NCBI GenBank assembly: GCA_025965975.1 | Contig: JAOPVX010000230.1 | Span: 1 to 64,000 of the forward strand | Direction: 5' to 3' | DNA: 64,000 bases | Origin: Mycobacterium sp. | GTDB lineage: Bacteria > Actinomycetota > Actinomycetes > Mycobacteriales > Mycobacteriaceae | Program-made: the position numbers and the translations under genes | In this document: piece after piece, positions 60,316-64,000 of the stretch | How positions within the stretch are numbered: position 1 is the first letter of the stretch | Layout: each line of letters opens with the position of its first letter | The notes under the pieces: generated by a model | The model's database searches: none | What the model was told of the DNA's origin: nothing | Seen by the model: the letters and a program-made list of their open reading frames with translations, nothing else

Positions 60316-60736
60316 CGTTTATGGTCAGCGCGCGGCCGTGGATGCGCCACCCGGCCCGCGTGTGCAGATACTCGTCGTCGTAGCGCAGATGCCACACCAA
60401 ATCGGTGATTTGTCCATCGGCGACCGACCAGTGGTGGGCGATACATGTGATGCGGCCCAGCGCGTAGTTGGAGTCGTCGGCCCCCGCATAGACCTCACCG
60501 ACGATCGCGTGCTCGGTTCGAGTCACGGTGGCCACCGCAGCAATCGCCTCCCGCACGCCGTCGCGCCCGTGGTGACGGCGCACCGGCTCCAGTGATCGGG
60601 GCGGGTCGGGCAGCCGCAGTTCTGCGGTGTCGGTGAACAACTCGACCACATCGTCGAATCGCCGGTCGTCGACCGCCGACGCGTACAGGTGAACCAGGTC
60701 GCTCAGCGCGAGCCGATCGAAAGCGTTGAGCCTCAT
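60272..60736 (-). CDS. SnoaL-like protein (154 aa)
   Basis: NTF2-like fold by pattern: NAFDRLALSDLVHLYASAVDDRRFDDVVELFTDTAELRLP, then HHGRDGVREAIAAVATVTRTEHAIVGEVYAG and LRYDDEYLHTRAGWRIHGR. ATG 60736 overlaps the stop of the LLM gene (ATGA) and is favoured over the track start at 60763. Co-transcribed with the LLM oxidoreductase and kinase. Tail overlaps the convergent Nudix gene. Confidence 0.88.
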   Translation of the reverse strand: MRLNAFDRLALSDLVHLYASAVDDRRFDDVVELFTDTAELRLPDPPRSLEPVRRHHGRDGVREAIAAVATVTRTEHAIVGEVYAGADDSNYALGRITCIAHHWSVADGQITDLVWHLRYDDEYLHTRAGWRIHGRALTINAIETHPVRRLREQP

Positions 60737-61608
60737 GGCGTGAGCGCCAACCGCTGCGCGCACGTCGACAGCAGGTCACACGCCTCGCCGATGTCGGAGG
60801 TGGGCGGCATGGCCAGCACGACTCTGTCGGCGCCGAGCGCCGCGAGTTTGCCGGCGCGATCGCCGTCGATCTTGGTCACGAGATGGCCCAGCGACAGCTC
60901 GAGCGCATCCGGGTCGCGGTCGGCGGTAGCCGCCTCGGCACGCATTATCCCGATCAGTTCGGTCAACTCCGAACCGCCGACGCCGAGCGGCTGAAAGCCG
61001 TCACCAAACCGACCTGCCCGGCGGGCCGCCGCGCGGCTGTGCCCGCCGATGTGGATGGGCACGCGCGTGGTGGGCTTGGGATAGCAAGCGGCGTGAGCGA
61101 ATTCGAAGAACTCGCCGGAAAAACTCGCACCGTCGGGCCGGTCCTCCCACAGCAGCCGCATCACCTCGAGCTGTTCGTCGGCGCGGCGCCCGCGACTGGC
61201 GAACTCCGCTCCGCACGCCTCGATCTCCTCCTTGAGCCAACCCATTCCTACGCAGAGCCGCATCCGCCCGCGCGACAACGCATCCACGGTGGCCACCCGC
61301 TTGGCCAACACCACAGGATGGTGGTTGGGCAGCACAAGTACACCGGTCGCCAACCCGAGCCGATCGGTCTGCGCTGCCAGAAAAGTCAGCAGGTCAAGGG
61401 GATCGGGCACCGCGCAGTCGGCAGGCAACTCCACCCGTCCTGATGCGTCGTACGGGTACACGCTGCTGTACTCGGTCATCAGCACCGTGTGTTCGACGGC
61501 GACGATCGACTCGAAACCACAGGCTTCGACGTGTCGGGCGAAGGCGGACATCCATCCGGGATCGGCGGTGACCCCTGCCGCGACGGGCGCTATGACGGCG
61601 AACTTCAC
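60733..61608 (-). CDS. LLM-class F420-dependent oxidoreductase (291 aa)
   Basis: Luciferase-like F420/flavin oxidoreductase: [78 protein letters not shown], and [26 protein letters not shown] 61608 overlaps the kinase stop (GTGA), which fixes the start; the longer in-frame ATG 61680 lies inside the kinase gene. Substrate unknown. Confidence 0.92.
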   Translation of the reverse strand: MKFAVIAPVAAGVTADPGWMSAFARHVEACGFESIVAVEHTVLMTEYSSVYPYDASGRVELPADCAVPDPLDLLTFLAAQTDRLGLATGVLVLPNHHPVVLAKRVATVDALSRGRMRLCVGMGWLKEEIEACGAEFASRGRRADEQLEVMRLLWEDRPDGASFSGEFFEFAHAACYPKPTTRVPIHIGGHSRAAARRAGRFGDGFQPLGVGGSELTELIGIMRAEAATADRDPDALELSLGHLVTKIDGDRAGKLAALGADRVVLAMPPTSDIGEACDLLSTCAQRLALTP

Positions 61609-62993
61609 GGCAGCCCAAGGTTGCTGCGTCGGATCTCTTCGCGGCACTGTATGCGGGTCCGGCCGGTCTGCTGCATGCACACCCGCACGGGCGACTCCTC
61701 CGCGATCGGCAGCGGTTGCTCGGTCGGGGCGGTGGTCACGGTCGGGCTTGGCACATCACCAGGATTGAGCGACCAGATCGAGGCGCCGGTGGTCTGCAGC
61801 GTCGAACAGTACGCGGTGGCCCCGTTGGCCGTCGTTGCCGTGCTGCCCACAGGTGAGCATTTGGCACCGATCACCGCGACGGGCGCGGCGGGCGACGTCG
61901 CGGCCGGCGGCGCCGCTGGCTCAGGTGGCGGAGGCAGCGGCATGAACGTCGGGGTTCTGAGCGCAGGCGACTTCGCCGTCGCAGTGGTTGGCTCCGGGCG
62001 GTCTGCGCGGCGAAACTCCGTGATCGCCACCGTAATTGCGCCGATCAGCAGCACCGCCAGGATCGTAGGCACGATGATGCCGGCTCGTAGCATGGAGCGT
62101 TTCGGCGGTGTTGCGGCGGGGGCGAGGGTAGTGCCGACATCGCCGGTCGGCGCCGCGTCGAGCCCGTGGGCGAGCGCACGGGCGAAGTCGTCGCACCGCT
62201 CGAAACGGTCCTTGGGATCCTTGGACAACGCCTTGGCCAACACCGGGTCGAGCGCGGACAGCTCGGGGCGCCGCGCGCCGATCGCCGGCGGAGACGCAGA
62301 CAGATGCTGGCTGATGACGACCGCCGGGTTGGAATGCTGAAACGGCGGAGCACCGGTCAACAGGTGAAAGGCGGTGGCCGCCAACGCATATTGGTCAGCC
62401 CGCCCGTCGAGCCGCGCACCCATCAGCTGCTCAGGTGCGGCGTAGGACACGGTACCGACCGTCATATTCGTGGCGGTCAGCCCGCTGATGTCGTTCACCC
62501 AGCGGGCGATGCCGAAGTCCGCCAACAGAATTCGGTGATCGCCCGACGCCGGGCGGGCCAGCAGGATGTTGGCGGGTTTGACGTCGCGGTGCAGCAGGTG
62601 GCGCTCATGCGCGTAGTCCAACGCCTCCGCGACGGCGGCCACGATGTCGGCGACCTCGGTGTTTCCCATCCCGTCCGGATTGCGCTCCCGCAGCAGTCGC
62701 GCCGCGTCGGTGCCGTCCACATAGTCCATCGAGATCCAGATCTGGCCCTCGAAGTCGCCGCGATCGTGCACACCGACGATATGGGGATGCCACAGCGTGG
62801 CCGCGATGTCGGCCTCGCGGTTGAACCGCTCGCGATACTCGCCGTCCGCCGACACCGACGCGGGGAGCACCTTCAGCGCGTCGCGCCGTGGCAGCCGCGG
62901 ATGCTGCGCCAGATAAACCTCGCCCATGCCGCCCGAGCCGAGCATCCGCACGATGGTGTACCCCGCGAACGTCGCACCATCGGCCAACGGCAT
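61605..62993 (-). CDS. Transmembrane Ser/Thr protein kinase, PknF-type (462 aa)
   Basis: N-terminal kinase domain (about 1-275): glycine loop [12 protein letters not shown], catalytic Lys41 in [24 protein letters not shown], activation segment [18 protein letters not shown]. One membrane helix at about 309-329 ([21 protein letters not shown]). The outer C-terminal domain is Pro/Thr-rich with four cysteines. Type I membrane kinase; in mycobacteria such kinases regulate growth and envelope processes. Coupled to the LLM gene. Confidence 0.94.
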   Translation of the reverse strand: MPLADGATFAGYTIVRMLGSGGMGEVYLAQHPRLPRRDALKVLPASVSADGEYRERFNREADIAATLWHPHIVGVHDRGDFEGQIWISMDYVDGTDAARLLRERNPDGMGNTEVADIVAAVAEALDYAHERHLLHRDVKPANILLARPASGDHRILLADFGIARWVNDISGLTATNMTVGTVSYAAPEQLMGARLDGRADQYALAATAFHLLTGAPPFQHSNPAVVISQHLSASPPAIGARRPELSALDPVLAKALSKDPKDRFERCDDFARALAHGLDAAPTGDVGTTLAPAATPPKRSMLRAGIIVPTILAVLLIGAITVAITEFRRADRPEPTTATAKSPALRTPTFMPLPPPPEPAAPPAATSPAAPVAVIGAKCSPVGSTATTANGATAYCSTLQTTGASIWSLNPGDVPSPTVTTAPTEQPLPIAEESPVRVCMQQTGRTRIQCREEIRRSNLGLP

Positions 62994-63014
62994 GGGCGAA
63001 TAGTACAGACGCGG

Positions 63015-63983
63015 CTACAGGTCAAGGGTCAGAGGCGAGCCGCCGGCCGCCCGCGAGATGCAGATCAGCATCATGCCGTTGTCGCGTTCGGGATCGGTGA
63101 GCAATGTGTCCCGGTGGTCGACCGTGCCGTCGAGCACCCTGGTGCGACAGGTACCGCAGAAGCCCTGCTGGCACGAGTAGGACGCATGCACCCCCGCGCT
63201 GCCCAGCGCCGAAAGCAACGTCTCTTCGGCGCCGACCCGCACCGTCTCGCCGGTGGACGCCACCGTGACCGTGAACTCGGTGCCGTCGACGACCGGCGGT
63301 GCGGCGAACCGCTCGAAGTGCAACTCGACGTTGTCCCTTGCGGCGAGTTCGGATCGAATCGCTGTCAGCATCGGCGCAGGCCCGCACGCGTAGACCGCGG
63401 TGCCGTCGGGACAATCGCCGAGCAACTCAGCGGCCGTGGGGAGGTCGCTGACGTCGTCGGTGCGGATCGCAATCCGGTCGCCGAACTGACTCATCTCGTC
63501 GATGAACGGCAGGCTGTCGCGGCTGCGCCCGGCGTAGACCATCGACCAGTCGACGCCGAGGCGCTGTGCCAGACCCAGCATCGGCAGGATCGGCGTGACG
63601 CCGATGCCGCCCGCGATGAAGCGGAACCGCCGCGCGGGCGACCCGTACCCCGGCACGGTGAGCGGGAACGCGTTGCGCGGGCCGTGCGTCGTCACGGTGG
63701 CGCCGACGAGCAGCGCGTCGTGTACCTCGATTGAGCCACCGCCGCCGTCCGGTATCCGCCGGACGGCGATGCGATAGGAGTCCGATGTCGCGGGGTCTCC
63801 GCACAGCGAGTACTGCCGCACCAGTCCGCTGGGCAGGTGAATGTCGATGTGGGCGCCCGGATGCCAGCGCGGCAGGTGTTGGCCGGTCAACGTCAGCGCG
63901 ATGACGTCCTGGTCGTGGGCGACGACTTGGCGATCCGCGACGGTCAACACGACGGTGTTGTCGGGTTCGGGTGGCGACGACAT
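63015..63983 (-). CDS. Phthalate-dioxygenase-type ferredoxin reductase, KshB-like (322 aa)
   Basis: NAD(P)H:FMN/FAD reductase with C-terminal plant-type [2Fe-2S] domain. N-terminal flavin domain with RQYSLCGDP (flavin motif), NAD motif FIAGGIGVTPILPML, and a C-terminal cluster in SYSCQQGFCGTCRTRVLDG plus a distal Cys in LICISRA. The order FAD/NAD/2Fe-2S fits the electron-supply partner of Rieske oxygenases such as KshA-like 23235 and 29637. ATG 63983. Confidence 0.93.
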   Translation of the reverse strand: MSSPPEPDNTVVLTVADRQVVAHDQDVIALTLTGQHLPRWHPGAHIDIHLPSGLVRQYSLCGDPATSDSYRIAVRRIPDGGGGSIEVHDALLVGATVTTHGPRNAFPLTVPGYGSPARRFRFIAGGIGVTPILPMLGLAQRLGVDWSMVYAGRSRDSLPFIDEMSQFGDRIAIRTDDVSDLPTAAELLGDCPDGTAVYACGPAPMLTAIRSELAARDNVELHFERFAAPPVVDGTEFTVTVASTGETVRVGAEETLLSALGSAGVHASYSCQQGFCGTCRTRVLDGTVDHRDTLLTDPERDNGMMLICISRAAGGSPLTLDL

Positions 63984-64000
63984 GTTGCGGATCGCGCCCG

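Noticed and set aside
62166..63734. A 522-codon plus-strand frame opposite the kinase and reductase
   Set aside because: It crosses two well-supported minus-strand genes and lacks any domain; a high-GC artefact.

Overview
The window is high-GC actinobacterial DNA, most likely from a Mycolicibacterium or other environmental Mycobacterium. The evidence is an antigen-85-type mycolyltransferase-like protein, a DUF732 secreted protein, an LmeA/DUF2993 protein, a 13E12-type DUF222/HNH protein, a transmembrane Ser/Thr kinase of the PknF type, an F420 (LLM) oxidoreductase, mycofactocin-type SDR and NDMA-dependent alcohol dehydrogenase, and frequent GTG starts with ATGA/GTGA overlaps. No rRNA, tRNA, CRISPR array, transposase or integrase was seen.

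Region 1 (1-32 kb) is a dense catabolic island. It holds two P450s, two KshA-like Rieske oxygenases and a small Rieske ferredoxin. It also holds an NDMA-type alcohol dehydrogenase, two SDRs, an aldehyde dehydrogenase, three acyl-CoA ligases, CaiB-type CoA transferases (one double-length), a paired acyl-CoA dehydrogenase, crotonases and a MaoC pair. The unusual members are E1 alpha/beta subunits with a free lipoyl domain, and three ACMSD-type amidohydrolases. The inferred logic is hydroxylation, oxidation to an acid, CoA activation, beta-oxidation-like shortening and probably a decarboxylation; the substrate cannot be read from the sequence. Five divergent promoters carry related AT-rich elements, and a GntR/FadR regulator lies inside the island.

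Region 2 (32-47 kb) is mixed. It contains a methyltransferase, an NmrA-like protein with a divergent TetR and palindromic operator, cell-envelope and secreted proteins (mycolyltransferase family, DUF732, SGNH hydrolase), conserved small proteins, the 13E12/HNH gene, a DUF2993-TetR pair, a DinB/SCP2-like protein and an NDH-2-like flavoprotein. A small secreted-protein gene sits in a segment bounded by a 92-bp direct repeat, which looks like a recent insertion.

Region 3 (46.4-57.8 kb) is a TetR-controlled allantoin-type ureide operon: fused ABC ATPase, two permeases, cysteine hydrolase, binding lipoprotein, metallo-beta-lactamase-fold hydrolase, allantoinase, racemase, allantoicase, an unassigned 175-aa protein and a 2-oxoglutarate/Fe(II) oxygenase. 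Two CTGTC-N4-GACAG sites, one at the TetR promoter and one just upstream of the operon, point to the regulator's operator.

Region 4 (58.8-64 kb) has an MDR reductase and a Nudix hydrolase on the plus strand. On the minus strand a Ser/Thr kinase is translationally coupled to an LLM oxidoreductase and a SnoaL-like protein, and a phthalate-dioxygenase-type reductase follows that could serve KshA-like oxygenases.
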